A stretch of DNA of 64,000 nucleotides from Brevundimonas sp. MYb52 (GCF_002979535.1 NZ_PCPB01000001.1:372001-436000), one strand, 5' to 3'. Shown: positions 15,026-24,963, counted from the first letter of the stretch. The notes: generated by a model not told the origin, from the letters alone. Numbers and translations are program-made.

Positions 15026-15841
15026 TCAGGGAATTTCGATTGGCGCCTTCATCGCGAGAATTTCGCGTGTGCGGCGGGTGATGCCGTAGAGCGTGCCAGG
15101 CGCGCTTTCGTCCCAGTCGACAGCCTGACCCTCGGCCTCCATGCCCAGGGTCTCCACGTGATCCAGCACCCCGCCGCCGTCAGGGAAGGCGACCACATAG
15201 AGCTCTGGGTGGTCGTGGCCGCTGAGATAGAGCCGACCGTCCGGACCCCAGCCGCCGCCGGAAATGCTCATCGGTGCGATTCGCTCGAGGATGGAAGCGG
15301 GCAGGGCCCAGCTCTCGGTACGCCGCCACTGGTCGTCGAAGCGGACCAGGGTGGTGTGGCGGTGGTCGCGGGGGGCCTCGCCGCCGCGTCCGTCATAGTT
15401 GGCGAACATCCCCCACCAGGCCCCGTCGTGGCGCTCGATCCAGGTCAGGGAGCCGGTCCCCAGTCCCAGGGCGACGCTGCGGACATGATGCAGGTCCTGC
15501 GCGTCGAAGATCTCGACCGTGCTGACGTGCGGCGTGCCGGGGAAGTTGGAGCTGGCGCAGACCAGCTCGGCGTTGATGAGGGTGCAGGAGTTGATGTGTG
15601 GGAAGCGCTTGGGATCCCCCGACCACTGGGCCTTCTTCTCGCCGGTCGCCTTGTCGTAGCGGGTCAGGGACCAGTTGGAGACGGCGTAGACGTCCTTGGA
15701 GCCGACGGCGACGCCCTGTCGCGCGTCGGACGGATAGCGGCGGACGGTTTGCAGTTGTCCCGCGAGGACGGGGGCGGGCAGCTGGGGCGTGGCCTGCTCG
15801 GAGGCGGCCAGGGCGAAAGCGACGAGGGTGGTGATCAGCAT
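15026..15841 (-). CDS. exported beta-propeller-like protein, partner of the TonB receptor
   Basis: The 271-residue protein starts with a short signal peptide (LITTLVAFALAAS). Repeated strand-turn units with Trp/Gly/Asp (VYAVSNWSLTRYD, WGPDGRLYLSGHDHPELYV, GTLYGITRRTREIL) suggest a beta-propeller. Similar proteins are sometimes labelled cycloisomerase, but no catalytic residues can be assigned. It follows the TonB receptor gene by 58 bp on the same strand, with a hairpin between them, so it is probably made at a lower level from the same transcript and handles the imported ligand. Confidence 0.7.
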   Translation of the reverse strand: MLITTLVAFALAASEQATPQLPAPVLAGQLQTVRRYPSDARQGVAVGSKDVYAVSNWSLTRYDKATGEKKAQWSGDPKRFPHINSCTLINAELVCASSNFPGTPHVSTVEIFDAQDLHHVRSVALGLGTGSLTWIERHDGAWWGMFANYDGRGGEAPRDHRHTTLVRFDDQWRRTESWALPASILERIAPMSISGGGWGPDGRLYLSGHDHPELYVVAFPDGGGVLDHVETLGMEAEGQAVDWDESAPGTLYGITRRTREILAMKAPIEIP

Positions 15842-15861
15842 GGGCGGTCTCTGGAAGAGGA

Positions 15862-15891
15862 AGGCCGCCCTCCGGTCGGGAAGGGCGGCCT
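15862..15891 (-). other. intercistronic hairpin between receptor and partner gene
   Basis: AGGCCGCCC and GGGCGGCCT pair as a perfect 9-bp stem around a 12-nt loop. On the minus strand it follows the receptor stop by 8 nt and is not followed by a T-run. It could stabilise the receptor mRNA or partly terminate transcription. Confidence 0.5.
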
Positions 15892-15899
15892 GAAGGGGA

Positions 15900-18512
15900 T
15901 CAGAAGCTGGCGGACAGGCCGACCCAGAAGGTGCGGCCGTATTCAGCGGACTCCTGCAGATAGCCCTGGTTCGGGCCGGTCACTTCGCGGCGGCCCGCGT
16001 CGTTCAGGTTCTGGCCCTCGACGAAGACCGTCATGCCGTTGTCGAAGCGCCAACTGATCGAGGCGTCATAGAGGTGACGGCCTTTCCAGTACTGATCGGC
16101 GTTGGGAATGGTGTCGTTGATCGTCTCGAGGAAGCCGCCGACGTAGTTGTGCGAGATGCGCGCCTCCAGCGGACCGCGCTGGTAGTAGATCGAGGCGTTG
16201 GTGGTGGTGTCTGGCTGCTGAAACAGGCCGGTGTGGCGCTCGCCCGCCGAGGTCAGGAAGGTGAACTCGGTGTCCAGGAAGGTGGCGTTGGCGCTGACGC
16301 CGAACCCGTCGAAGGGCGCCGGCAGCATGGTCAGGGCCTGCTGGAAGCCCAGTTCGATGCCGCGGATTTCCGCCGACTGGGCGTTCATCGGGGTCGAGGC
16401 CAAAACGTCCTCCAGACCCCGACCTACGTCCATGCGCTGGACCGAACTGAGGCTGAAGATCTCATTGTCGATCGACTTGCTGAAGACCGCGACCGAGACC
16501 AGGCCGTCCGTCGGGTAGTATTCGAACGACAGGTCGAAGCCCTCGCTCTCGCGCGGCTCCAGATTGGGGTTGCCCCGCGACAAGGTCGGCTGGGAGCCGT
16601 CGAAGCTGACGCTCTCGGTCGCCGCCAGGGAGCCGAAGTCCGGGCGGCCGATGGTGTTGGTCCAGGCGGCGCGCACCACCATGTCTTCGCGCACGTCCCA
16701 GCGCAGGTGGACGCTGGGCAGCCAGTTCTCATAGCCGCCCTGGTTGTGGGCCGGGCTCAGGACGCCGCCCGTGTTGCGCACGGCCTGGGATTCCACCTCG
16801 GTCTTCTCGTAGCGGAGCCCGCCCAGCAGGGTGACGTCGCCGATGCGGTAGCTGGCCTGGCCATAGGCGGCGTAGACGTCCTCGGTCACGTCATAGTCGC
16901 CGGTCGGCAGGGCGGTCGTGGCGATGAAGCGGTCGCGGTTGGCGGCGAAGAAGCTCTCGGCCAGACCGGCGTCGATGCGGGCACCCAGGTCATAGCGGCC
17001 CTGGATCAGTTCGCTGGGGCCGGCCACGTCCACCTCGTCGAAGGTGAAGGCGAAGCCGGGCGCGGTCTTGTAGTCGGTGCGGCTGCTGGCGAAGGTGCGC
17101 TCGCTGGAGCGCAGCAGGCCGCCGAACTTGACCTTCAGATTGCGGTCGAAGCCGCCGTCGTCGAAGGCGGCGTTGAAGCGGGCCTGCACCGTGTCCTCGT
17201 CGCTGGTGGTCAGGGACACCCGGCGTTGCTGCAGGTTGTAGAGCTTGGCGTCGCGGAAGGCGGTCGGGTTGGTTGGCGTGAAGACGGGGAAGAAGTCCGA
17301 GGTGTCGTAGCTGAAGCCGAAGTTGGAATTGGCCGCCGTGCGGAACTCATAGGACGTGTTCGGCGTCTCCAGCGCGGCGGTCGAGTAGGACAGGTCGCCG
17401 TCCAGGGTCCACAGCGGCGCGGCGTTCCACTCGAAGCCCGTGCGCAGCAGGCCGATCTCGCGCTTGGTAATCGGCTGGTTCAGGCCGACGATGTTGCGGC
17501 CCGCCGCGAAAGTCCCCGAGGTCTGGGTCTGGTTGGAGACATTGCCGTTCGGCTCGGTGCGGAACTCGATCCGTTCCTCATCGTCCTCCATGCTGGCCCA
17601 CAGGGCCGAGGCCTCCCAGCGGAAGTCGTCGCTCGGGCGCCACTCCAGCTTGCCGTTCAGGCCTGAGCGCTGCTTGGTGTTGTTGTACCAGAACAGGCGG
17701 TGTTGGGTCGGCACCTGAATGCCGTTGCCGGTGGCGGAGCCCGAGTCCACCGGCTTGCCGTCGGCGTCGTACTCGCGCACCGAAGGGGCGGCGACTTCGA
17801 CCTGCGGGATGTCGTAGTCCAACTGTTCGTGCGAGGCGCCGACCACCACGCCCCATTCGTCATTGGCGCCGAAACGGCGGCCGGTGGCGAAGCTGAGGCG
17901 ATAGGACGGGTCGTCGTTGCGAACGTCGCCGTGGCGCTCATAGACGCCATACGAGGCCATGCCGTCGAAGAAGGGACCCTTGCGGTCAAAGGCGCTGCGG
18001 GTGCGCACATTGATGACGCCGCCGATGGCGTTGGCGTCGTTCTCGGGCGTCACCGTCTTGATGACCTCCAGGCGGCCGGCCATGACCGAGGGGACGATGT
18101 CCATCGGCACGGTGCGGGCGCTCTCGTCGACCGAGCCGACGAAGGCGCCGTCGATGGTGGTGCGGTTATAGGTCGAGGCCAGACCGCGCAGGATCGGCCA
18201 GCGCGGCTCGCCCTGGTCCTCCATGATCGAGACGCCGGGGATGCGGCGCAGGGCGGCTGCGGTGTTGTGGTCCGGCAGCTTGCCGATGTCGTCCGACGAA
18301 ACGGCGTCCATGACTTCGAACTGACGGCGCTTGACAGCGATGGCGGCGCGCTGGGCCTCGCGCTGGCCGGTGACGACGATCTCATCGACTTCGGACGTCG
18401 CCTCCGTCTGAGCGTCCTGAGCGGAGGCCGAACAGGGCAGAGCCAGGATGGGCGCGCAAAGCGCGGTGCTCGCCAGCAGCCAGGCTGCGGCGCGGTGAGA
18501 GGCGATGGTCAT
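15900..18512 (-). CDS. TonB-dependent receptor
   Basis: The 870-residue outer-membrane receptor starts with a signal peptide (ending SASAQ) and a TonB box, DEIVVTGQR. The plug domain follows (IGKLPDHNTAAALRRIPGVSI, RGLASTYNRTTIDGA, IGGVINVRTRSAF), then the 22-strand barrel (about residues 230-870). It ends in a terminal Phe (VGLSASF). The plug resembles the Caulobacterales receptors of the IPR010104 carbohydrate type more than siderophore receptors. The ligand is unknown. It probably forms an operon with the propeller-like gene downstream. Confidence 0.93.
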   Translation of the reverse strand: MTIASHRAAAWLLASTALCAPILALPCSASAQDAQTEATSEVDEIVVTGQREAQRAAIAVKRRQFEVMDAVSSDDIGKLPDHNTAAALRRIPGVSIMEDQGEPRWPILRGLASTYNRTTIDGAFVGSVDESARTVPMDIVPSVMAGRLEVIKTVTPENDANAIGGVINVRTRSAFDRKGPFFDGMASYGVYERHGDVRNDDPSYRLSFATGRRFGANDEWGVVVGASHEQLDYDIPQVEVAAPSVREYDADGKPVDSGSATGNGIQVPTQHRLFWYNNTKQRSGLNGKLEWRPSDDFRWEASALWASMEDDEERIEFRTEPNGNVSNQTQTSGTFAAGRNIVGLNQPITKREIGLLRTGFEWNAAPLWTLDGDLSYSTAALETPNTSYEFRTAANSNFGFSYDTSDFFPVFTPTNPTAFRDAKLYNLQQRRVSLTTSDEDTVQARFNAAFDDGGFDRNLKVKFGGLLRSSERTFASSRTDYKTAPGFAFTFDEVDVAGPSELIQGRYDLGARIDAGLAESFFAANRDRFIATTALPTGDYDVTEDVYAAYGQASYRIGDVTLLGGLRYEKTEVESQAVRNTGGVLSPAHNQGGYENWLPSVHLRWDVREDMVVRAAWTNTIGRPDFGSLAATESVSFDGSQPTLSRGNPNLEPRESEGFDLSFEYYPTDGLVSVAVFSKSIDNEIFSLSSVQRMDVGRGLEDVLASTPMNAQSAEIRGIELGFQQALTMLPAPFDGFGVSANATFLDTEFTFLTSAGERHTGLFQQPDTTTNASIYYQRGPLEARISHNYVGGFLETINDTIPNADQYWKGRHLYDASISWRFDNGMTVFVEGQNLNDAGRREVTGPNQGYLQESAEYGRTFWVGLSASF

Positions 18513-18807
18513 GAAGGAATCCCCGGAAGCGTTACCTGGGGGCGGGGGCTAGGCCGTGCCAGCGACGGGTTCGCTTCAGGCGGGCTATTGTTCCGTCATG
18601 TTTTGGCGATGCCGGAGTGACGTTCTATCCGGAACCGTGGTTGCTATATGCTTGGGCGAAGGCGACGACGGCGCGGCGTAAAGAAATGCCTCGTGACGAA
18701 CGGAACCTTCGCGCAGGCTTTCGGGTTGATTGGTTGATCATCGGGTGAAAACCGGATGATTGAGGTCAGAAACATCGTTCAGCAATGAACGAAGCTCGGC
18801 CCCCAAT

Positions 18808-18850
18808 GAAAGCCCGACGCGCACCCCGAGAGGGGCAACTCCGGGCTTTC
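18808..18850 (-). terminator. nested hairpin after the small membrane-protein genes
   Basis: GAAAGCCCG pairs with CGGGCTTTC (9 bp), and a second stem (CCCC/GGGG around GAGA) lies inside. On the minus strand it follows the DUF2842 gene stop by about 35 bp and ends CGGGCTTTC, a common alphaproteobacterial terminator form with a weak T-run. The rest of the 373-bp gap (18513-18885) holds the TonB receptor's upstream region; no clear promoter or operator could be assigned there. Confidence 0.55.
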
Positions 18851-18885
18851 GCTGTATCTGGCCCCCTGATTGGACACGCTCGGCC

Positions 18886-19092
18886 CTATTTGGCGCCGGG
18901 TTCGCGTTCGGCCCAGCGCAGCAGCGGGATCAGTGGCAAGCCCCAGCCGACGCCGGCGACCGTGAAGAAGATCAGGTCCAGCCACCAGATGTTCGGTAGG
19001 CGATCGTTGATCGTCACCGCGCCCCAGACCCAGAAGGCCAGGAAGAACAGGACGCCGATCGTGGCGACGAATCGGCGGGCCCGCGGCGGCAT
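18886..19092 (-). CDS. DUF2842 small membrane protein
   Basis: The 68-residue protein has two predicted membrane helices (about 10-28 and 38-57). It carries the DUF2842 pattern: basic N-terminus PRARRF, then LPNIWWLDLIFFTVAG and the end PLLRWAERE. The family is found in alphaproteobacteria and has no known function. The ATG overlaps the stop of the preceding gene by 1 bp (TGATG), so the two are translationally coupled. Confidence 0.75.
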   Translation of the reverse strand: MPPRARRFVATIGVLFFLAFWVWGAVTINDRLPNIWWLDLIFFTVAGVGWGLPLIPLLRWAEREPGAK

Positions 19093-19346
19093 CAGCGCTT
19101 ACTCCGGAACAGGAAGAAGGCGACCAGGCAGATCACGGCGGCGAGCATCGACCAGACCACCCAGAGCCAGTCGCCCAGCGTCGCCACGGCGAAGACGCGG
19201 ATAGCCAGGAAGGCCCCGCAGCCGGCGCCGACGGCGGCGACCAGAATGGTCCCGCCCAGGCCACGACGGCCCGTCAGCAGGTCGGCGATCCAGGCCAGGG
19301 CCAGAGCGCCGACGACGGCGATGGCGATATCCGTATATGGCGCCAC
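19092..19346 (-). CDS. small membrane protein, transglycosylase-associated-like
   Basis: The 84-residue protein has three hydrophobic segments and a GRRGLGG turn followed by [13 protein letters not shown]. This resembles GlsB/YeaQ/YmgE (transglycosylase-associated) proteins, though the match is short. It is the first gene of a two-gene unit with the DUF2842 gene. Its start lies 131 bp from that of the divergent heme A synthase gene. Confidence 0.6.
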   Translation of the reverse strand: MAPYTDIAIAVVGALALAWIADLLTGRRGLGGTILVAAVGAGCGAFLAIRVFAVATLGDWLWVVWSMLAAVICLVAFFLFRSKR

Positions 19347-19477
19347 GGGCGCTCCTTCAGAATGGTGCGACGCTCTGGCGTCGAAAGCGACTCGATCTTG
19401 CCGCGCTTGAGGGGCATACCGCCCCGGTCGCCCGGTGGGTTTGGCGACAGTGTATCGGGGCGAACGGCAGGCGTCGA

Positions 19478-20545
19478 ATGAACCGTTTTGTAAATCAGGA
19501 TCAAAGCCGCGCGGTGGCGTTGTGGCTGTTCTTCAGCGCGGCCATGGTTTTCGCCATGGTGGTCATCGGCGGCGTCACTCGCCTGACGGGCTCGGGCCTG
19601 TCGATCACCGAGTGGAAACCCATCATGGGCGCCATCCCGCCGCTGAACGACGCCCAGTGGGCCGAGGCCTTCGACAAGTACAAGGCCATCCCTCAGTACG
19701 CCCAGGTCAACGCCGGCATGAGCCTGGGCGAGTTCCAGGGCATCTTTTGGTGGGAGTGGCTGCACCGCCTGGTCGGGCGTCTGATCGGCGTGGTCTTTGC
19801 GGTTCCTTTCCTGGTCTTCCTATTGCTGCGACGGATGCCGAAGCGGTTGATCGTGCGCTGCCTGGTGCTGCTGGGCCTGGGCGGGCTGCAGGGCCTGATC
19901 GGCTGGTGGATGGTGTCCAGCGGCCTGTCGGAGCGCGTCGATGTGGCGCCCGAGCGGCTGGCGACCCACCTGGGTCTGGCCTTCCTGATTTTCGCCGGTC
20001 TGATCTGGACGGGACTGGAGGCCTGGAGCGGGTCGGACCATTCGCGCTCGCCTCGTGGCTGGACCTGGGGCGCCGGGCTGCTGCTGGCTGCGGTCTTTGT
20101 TCAGTGCCTGTTGGGAGGGCTGGTGGCCGGGGCCAAGGCGGGCTTCATCTATACCGACTGGCCGATGATGAACGGCGCGGTCTTCCCGCCGGTCGAGTGG
20201 GGCAAGGGCGCCGTCGCCTTCCTGCACGATCAGGGGCTGGTGCAGTTCAATCACCGCATCGGAGCCTATCTGCTGCTGGCGGCGGGGACGGCCTACGCCA
20301 TTCACGCCTGGCGCTGGCGGCTGGCCGAGGGTCTGGGCGTTGCGGCCTTTGTTCTGGCAGGGGCGCTGTGGCTGCAGGCTGGGCTGGGCGTCGTGACGCT
20401 GATGCACGCCGTGCCGAACACTCTGGGTGCGCTGCACCAGGCGGTGGCGGCCCTGGTGCTGGGCGCGGCGACGGTCAACCTGTGGCTGGTTCGCCGCTCG
20501 CGCCCGCGCCTGTTCATGAGCGGACCGCGTTCCACGGGCCTCTGA
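19478..20545 (+). CDS. ctaA: heme A synthase (COX15/CtaA)
   Basis: The 355-residue inner-membrane enzyme oxidises the C8 methyl of heme O to give heme A for cytochrome c oxidase. Eight helices can be drawn, and the conserved haem-ligand His regions are visible: [28 protein letters not shown] and [35 protein letters not shown] is the family N-terminal signature. The ATG at 19478 begins the conserved protein; the longer frame adds a basic, unconserved extension overlapping the divergent gene. The 3' end overlaps the convergent PhoX-like gene by 32 bp. Confidence 0.93.
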   Translation: MNRFVNQDQSRAVALWLFFSAAMVFAMVVIGGVTRLTGSGLSITEWKPIMGAIPPLNDAQWAEAFDKYKAIPQYAQVNAGMSLGEFQGIFWWEWLHRLVGRLIGVVFAVPFLVFLLLRRMPKRLIVRCLVLLGLGGLQGLIGWWMVSSGLSERVDVAPERLATHLGLAFLIFAGLIWTGLEAWSGSDHSRSPRGWTWGAGLLLAAVFVQCLLGGLVAGAKAGFIYTDWPMMNGAVFPPVEWGKGAVAFLHDQGLVQFNHRIGAYLLLAAGTAYAIHAWRWRLAEGLGVAAFVLAGALWLQAGLGVVTLMHAVPNTLGALHQAVAALVLGAATVNLWLVRRSRPRLFMSGPRSTGL

Positions 20546-21923
20546 TCGCCAAGGTCAGGCCGGGGTACATGATGTTCACGAACAGGACGCTGCCGTCCGG
20601 CGAGAACACGGCCCCGGCAAACTCCGAGTTCCCGGTGAAGACGTTGCGGGCGATGGTGTAGAGGCGACCGTCGGGGGTCACGCCCTTGATGTGGTTGCGC
20701 ACCTCGTCGGAATAGTTGTCCTCGCAGACGATCAGGTGGCCCCAGGGCGCGATGCACAGGTTGTCGCCCATGTTCATGGTGCGCAGGTCTGTGCTTTCCA
20801 CGAACAACTGGATGCGGCCCGGCGAGCGGGCCTCGTCCGCGCCGCCTTCGTCGGGCGAGGGGACGTAGCGCATGATCTGGCCCCGGCGCAGCGGCCCGCC
20901 CGAGGTGGCGGTCAGGTAGAGCTCGTTCTCGCCCCAGAAGATCCCTTCGCCGCGCGCCACCTTGACCGCGCCCGCCGCATGGCCGCGGTGGCGCAGGTCG
21001 TCCTTGGGCGATTCCACGTCCTCCATGTCGATCCACTCGACCTCGCGCCAGTCGTTGACGGACCAGACACGGGCATCGTGGTTGGAACTGTCGGCGGCCG
21101 GCTGGCCCTTGAAGGCCATGGCTTGCAGCCGACCGCCGCGCGCCAGCTGACCCGGAACGGTCGGGATAAAGCGATAGAAGAGGCCGTCGCCCTGATCTTC
21201 GGTCAGGTAGGCGATGCCGGTGCGCGGGTCGATGCAGACGGCCTCGTGGTCGAAACGGCCCATGGCCTTCAGCGGCACGGGATCGACCAGGCCGGTCGCG
21301 TCGGCGGGCACCTCGAACACCCAGCCGTGGGCCTTGCTCACGTCAGCGTCGGCGGGGGTCTCGACTGTCTCCTCGCACGTCAGCCAGGCGCCCCAGGGGG
21401 TGTGGCCGCCGCAGCAGTTGGTCGAGGTCCCGGCCAGCGACAGGTGCTGGCGGACTGTTTTGCGGGTCTCGAGGTCATAGACAAGGGTCGTCGTGCCGCC
21501 GGGCAGGGGGCGCCCGTCCTTGTAGGTGTCGTAGGCTTTTGACGCGTCCAGCAGGCCGAGGCGCTCATGATGGAAGCCGCCCGGCCCCATGTTGCGGTGA
21601 AGCGCCCGCCCGCCCTTCAGTTCGTGGTTGCGCACCAGGGCGACCGTGGTGGGGCTCAGCGCGAAACAGCCCATGCCGTCGGGCTGGCCGGGGACCAGCA
21701 GGCCGTCGTCCATGGTTTCGCCGCTCTGGGAGATGACCTGGTAGGAAAAGCCCTCGGGCAGGTCGAGCAGGCCGTTGGGATCGGTCTTCAGCGGGCCATA
21801 GCCCTCGACCTGATTGACGTAGGTCTCCTCGCCCGCCGATTGGGCGTGGACGTTGCGGGCGAAGCCGGCGAAGGCGAAGGCCGCAGCCCCGGTTGAGATC
21901 AGTTGGCGGCGTTGCAGGCGCAT
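20514..21923 (-). CDS. PhoX-like (DUF839) exported protein
   Basis: The 469-residue protein starts with a twin-arginine signal ([14 protein letters not shown]...HAQ). The DUF839/PhoX signature segments follow: [50 protein letters not shown] and [18 protein letters not shown]. PhoX enzymes are Ca/Fe-dependent alkaline phosphatases, but many DUF839 members are uncharacterised beta-propellers. Activity on phosphate esters is therefore only possible, and no Pho box was recognised upstream. Its last codons overlap the convergent ctaA by 32 bp. Confidence 0.85.
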   Translation of the reverse strand: MRLQRRQLISTGAAAFAFAGFARNVHAQSAGEETYVNQVEGYGPLKTDPNGLLDLPEGFSYQVISQSGETMDDGLLVPGQPDGMGCFALSPTTVALVRNHELKGGRALHRNMGPGGFHHERLGLLDASKAYDTYKDGRPLPGGTTTLVYDLETRKTVRQHLSLAGTSTNCCGGHTPWGAWLTCEETVETPADADVSKAHGWVFEVPADATGLVDPVPLKAMGRFDHEAVCIDPRTGIAYLTEDQGDGLFYRFIPTVPGQLARGGRLQAMAFKGQPAADSSNHDARVWSVNDWREVEWIDMEDVESPKDDLRHRGHAAGAVKVARGEGIFWGENELYLTATSGGPLRRGQIMRYVPSPDEGGADEARSPGRIQLFVESTDLRTMNMGDNLCIAPWGHLIVCEDNYSDEVRNHIKGVTPDGRLYTIARNVFTGNSEFAGAVFSPDGSVLFVNIMYPGLTLAIRGPWNAVRS

Positions 21924-22005
21924 GAGGGACTCCGTTTGACGGCCGAGCTTAGACCGTTTGCGGACGACAGGGGCGATACGATCCTGTGACGGTTGCGTGG
22001 CGTAT

Positions 22006-22153
22006 CCTTCTCCCCTTGCGGGAGAAGGTGGCCGAGCGCAGCGAGGTCGGATGAGGGGTTGCGCCGCTCTTCACCCGACTGCCTTGCTCAACTGTAGAGA
22101 GACCCCTCATCCGTCAGCCTCCGGCTGCCACCTTCTCCCGCAAGGGGAGAAGG
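22006..22153. repeat. long inverted repeat element, family A, copy 1
   Basis: The element begins CCTTCTCCCCTTGCGGGAG and ends with its reverse complement. Inside are GGATGAGGGGTTGC on the left and GACCCCTCATCCGTC on the right, so the whole 148 bp can fold into one long stem with terminal mini-hairpins. A second copy lies at 49560-49722 and a single arm at 22796-22818. This is the layout of a dispersed intergenic palindromic repeat, non-coding and non-autonomous. Confidence 0.8.
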
Positions 22154-22795
22154 AACAAGTCTATCCGCCTCGCGTGAACGCGGGCGGTGGAGAGCTGGGC
22201 GGGGCGCCGGGACCTCGCCCGGAGTGATTGAGTAATACCGTTTCGACGAAGGCCGACGCCCCGCGCGAAGAGTTGTTCATGAGCTCGGGCAGGCGCCGTT
22301 CTTTGCGGCTACCCCCGGCGCCCATGACGGGCAGGCTGCACCGGCGTGCAGTCCTGGAACGGTCCGCGTAACCCCCGCGACCCTGACCGGGACCTCTATG
22401 GCGGACAGGTCGAACGCCCCGTCGCTAGGCCCCTGCGGCGTCTCATCTGAAGTGTGGCCTACCGCGCTTCGCGCTACTTGAGGCCACGATTGGAGGAAGC
22501 GCGTTCGCGCCGCCTCGCTTCTCACTCCTGAACCCTCGCCCCGGCCTGTCGCCGCCTTCCGCTGGGTGCTCCCTTGCCCGGCGCGCGCGACAGGAGGCCG
22601 ACGGTCCGACAAGACCCCCGTTCTCTTCGCCCCCGCCGCCGCTTCGGTTCGCCGGCCGAGCGAGCCCTCCCTTGCGACGGGACAGGGTAAGCATGGGGCA
22701 GGTTGCGGGTGGGGCGAGGAGATGGGGGATGGCGGGGCGCAATCCCGCTGATTTTCAGGGATTGGCGGGGCGAGTTGTGATGGCGCGCGCATTTT
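22154..22795. other. about 640 bp without a recognised gene
   Basis: Several frames stay open here on both strands, but the translations are Arg/Pro/Gly-rich, have no family resemblance and lack credible ribosome binding sites. They look like chance frames in GC-rich DNA. The 22440-22490 part contains GTGGCCTACCGCGCTTCGCG followed by a matching GAGGCCAC, able to form a stem-loop. I found no tRNA, tmRNA, 4.5S or RNase P RNA pattern. It may be a decayed repeat or an unknown structured RNA. Confidence 0.3.
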
Positions 22796-22818
22796 CCTTC
22801 TCCCACAAGGGGAGAAGG
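22796..22818 (-). terminator. single arm of repeat family A, hairpin after cobS
   Basis: This 23-bp near-palindrome, CCTTCTCCC and GGGAGAAGG around CACAAGG-type bases, equals one terminal arm of the family A element. It lies 10 bp after the cobS stop on the minus strand and probably serves as a transcript end. Confidence 0.55.
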
Positions 22819-22828
22819 AAGATCAGGC

Positions 22829-23833
22829 TTACCCCACCTTCACCCGCGTGGCGGCTTCGGGCAGGTCCTCGCCGAAGGCGCGCTGATAGAACTCGGCGAT
22901 GGTGGGGCGTTCCAGTTCGTCGCACTTGTTCAGGAAGGTCAGGCGGAAGCTGAGGGCCAGGTCGCCGCCGAAGATGATGGCGTTCTGGGCCCAGGTGATG
23001 ACCGTGCGCGGCGACATGACGGTCGAGATGTCGCCGTTCATGAAGGCGTTTCGGGTCATGTCGGCGACGCGGACCATGGCGGCGATGCGGCGTTTGCCCT
23101 CGGCGTCGTTCCACTCGGGGATCTTGGCGGCGACGATCTCGGCTTCGACGTCGTGGTCGAGGTAGTTGAGCGTCGTCACGATGTTCCAGCGGTCCATCTG
23201 GCCCTGGTTGATCTGCTGGGTGCCGTGATAGAGGCCCGAGGTGTCGCCCAGACCGATGGTGTTGGTGGTCGAGAACAGGCGGAACCAGCGGTTCGGGCGG
23301 ATGACGCGGTTCTGATCCAGCAGGGTCAGGCGGCCTTGCGCCTCCAGCACGCGCTGGATGACGAACATGACGTCGGGACGGCCGGCGTCGTATTCGTCGA
23401 AGACCAGGGCGACCGGGCGTTGCAGCGACCAGGGCAGGATGCCCTCGCGGAACTCGGTGATCTGCTTGCCGTCCTTCAGGACGATGGCGTCCTTGCCGAT
23501 CAGGTCGATGCGGCTGATGTGACTGTCCAGGTTCACGCGCACCAGCGGCCAGTTCAGGCGGGCGGCGACCTGTTCGATATGGGTCGACTTGCCGGTGCCG
23601 TGATAGCCCTGAACCATGACGCGGCGGTCAAAGGCGAAGCCGGCGCAGATAGCCAGGGTGGTCTGCGGATCGAAGCGGTAGCTGTCGTCGATCTCGGGCA
23701 CATGGCTGTCGCGCGTATCGAAGGCGGGCACGACCATGTCGGAATCGACGCCGAACGCCTCCCTGACCGTCACCTTGCGGTGCGGCTCCAGCGTGACCAA
23801 GGGATCGGGCGAGGCGTCGAGGGGGGAGGTCAT
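22829..23833 (-). CDS. cobS: aerobic cobaltochelatase subunit CobS
   Basis: The 334-residue protein is a MoxR-like AAA+ ATPase, the small subunit that drives cobalt insertion into hydrogenobyrinate a,c-diamide by CobN with CobT. Walker A is GYHGTGKST and Walker B is [28 protein letters not shown] and [31 protein letters not shown] are CobS signatures. CobT usually follows cobS, but no cobT is found downstream. Instead cobS is the last gene of a tight minus-strand run with a flavoprotein and ohr (10-bp gaps). Confidence 0.93.
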   Translation of the reverse strand: MTSPLDASPDPLVTLEPHRKVTVREAFGVDSDMVVPAFDTRDSHVPEIDDSYRFDPQTTLAICAGFAFDRRVMVQGYHGTGKSTHIEQVAARLNWPLVRVNLDSHISRIDLIGKDAIVLKDGKQITEFREGILPWSLQRPVALVFDEYDAGRPDVMFVIQRVLEAQGRLTLLDQNRVIRPNRWFRLFSTTNTIGLGDTSGLYHGTQQINQGQMDRWNIVTTLNYLDHDVEAEIVAAKIPEWNDAEGKRRIAAMVRVADMTRNAFMNGDISTVMSPRTVITWAQNAIIFGGDLALSFRLTFLNKCDELERPTIAEFYQRAFGEDLPEAATRVKVG

Positions 23834-23843
23834 GACAGGTCGA

Positions 23844-24953
23844 TTAGCGCAGCACGACCGGGTGGTCGAGACCCAGACCGATACGGGCGACGCGTTCGAT
23901 CAGGAAGGGCAGGCGGGTGACGACGGGAATAGCCGTGCGACGGGCCAGATCCGCCCCGGCGCCGGTGTTACGCACGAAGCTGGTCAGGGCGCGGACGCGG
24001 CGGACAACGGCCTTGTCCACCGGGCGACGCAGGCGGTCGTAGTCCTCGATTCGCTCAAGCTGGCCGCTGAGGAAGTCGGCGGCGCAGTCGGCGAAGACGT
24101 AGGCGTCCTCGATCCCCAGGTTCATGCCGCGCGCGCCGATGGGCGAATGGATGTGGGCTGCGTCTCCGCCCAGGGCGACGCGGCCCAGGCTCATGGCGGA
24201 GGCCATGCGGTGCGAGATGTGAAAGTCCGAGCGCCACAGCACGGCGCCGGCGCGCCAGCCCTCGGGCAGATTGTCCAGCATGGGCGGGCCAAAGCCGATC
24301 AGGCGAAAGCGCGTGCCGGAATAGGGCAGGCAGACGAAGACCGCGTCGTCGCGGAAGTCGATCCAGGCCTCGTCGGCTGGAGGGCCGTCCAACTCGACGT
24401 CGATCAACTGCCAGGGCTCGGCCCAGGCGTCGCCGGGGAAGTCGAGGTTCAGCGCCTTGCGCACGGTGGAATGGGCGCCGTCGGCGGCGAACAGCAGGGG
24501 CGTCCGCACCCGCTCGCCGGAAGACAGGGTCGTGATGACGGCCTCGGCGTCCTGCGACAGGCTGCTCAGGGCCTGGCCGCGTTCGACCGCTACGCCGCGC
24601 GCCGCCAGGGCCTCGGTCAGCAGGACCTCGGTGCGGGCCTGGGGCAGGATGGCCAGGGGGAAGCGGGCGCCGAGGTCGATCTGGTCCAGATGGACGGCGG
24701 CCAGGGTCTCACCGTGCCGGTGGATATGCAGGCGGGCGACGGTTCCGGCCTCGGCGAGGATGCGGGCGGTCACGCCGGTCGGCTCCAGCAGGTCGAGGGT
24801 GCGCGGATTGACGCCGAGCGCCTTGGAGGTGGCGGTCGGCGTCTCGGCCGCGTCGATGATCCGAACCGGAACGCCGCGCCGCGACAGGAAGAGGGCCGCC
24901 GCCAGTCCCGTGGGACCGGCGCCGACGATCAGGACCTGGGGCGCGGCGCTCAT
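23844..24953 (-). CDS. FAD-dependent aromatic-type monooxygenase
   Basis: The 369-residue protein is a class A flavoprotein hydroxylase. The ADP-binding motif [17 protein letters not shown] is at the N-terminus, a DG motif occurs in [14 protein letters not shown], and the second FAD motif is [24 protein letters not shown]. It lacks the C-terminal thioredoxin-like domain of phenol hydroxylases. Substrates of such enzymes are usually phenols or similar rings, but the substrate here cannot be deduced. It lies between ohr and cobS with 10-bp gaps on each side, which implies one transcript. Confidence 0.85.
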   Translation of the reverse strand: MSAAPQVLIVGAGPTGLAAALFLSRRGVPVRIIDAAETPTATSKALGVNPRTLDLLEPTGVTARILAEAGTVARLHIHRHGETLAAVHLDQIDLGARFPLAILPQARTEVLLTEALAARGVAVERGQALSSLSQDAEAVITTLSSGERVRTPLLFAADGAHSTVRKALNLDFPGDAWAEPWQLIDVELDGPPADEAWIDFRDDAVFVCLPYSGTRFRLIGFGPPMLDNLPEGWRAGAVLWRSDFHISHRMASAMSLGRVALGGDAAHIHSPIGARGMNLGIEDAYVFADCAADFLSGQLERIEDYDRLRRPVDKAVVRRVRALTSFVRNTGAGADLARRTAIPVVTRLPFLIERVARIGLGLDHPVVLR

Positions 24954-24963
24954 GGCCGCAGGC

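Noticed and set aside
16074..17666. 530-codon plus-strand frame opposite the TonB receptor
   Set aside because: Val/Gly/Ala-rich shadow of a well-supported receptor gene; no domain and no ribosome binding site.
22006..22153. Inverted repeats considered as ends of an insertion sequence
   Set aside because: The arms are joined by only about 100 bp, there is no transposase frame, and the same structure recurs at 49560 as a dispersed palindrome.
22277..22792. 171-codon minus-strand frame in the large gap
   Set aside because: No ribosome binding site, no family resemblance, low-complexity Arg/Pro/Ala composition; treated as non-coding.
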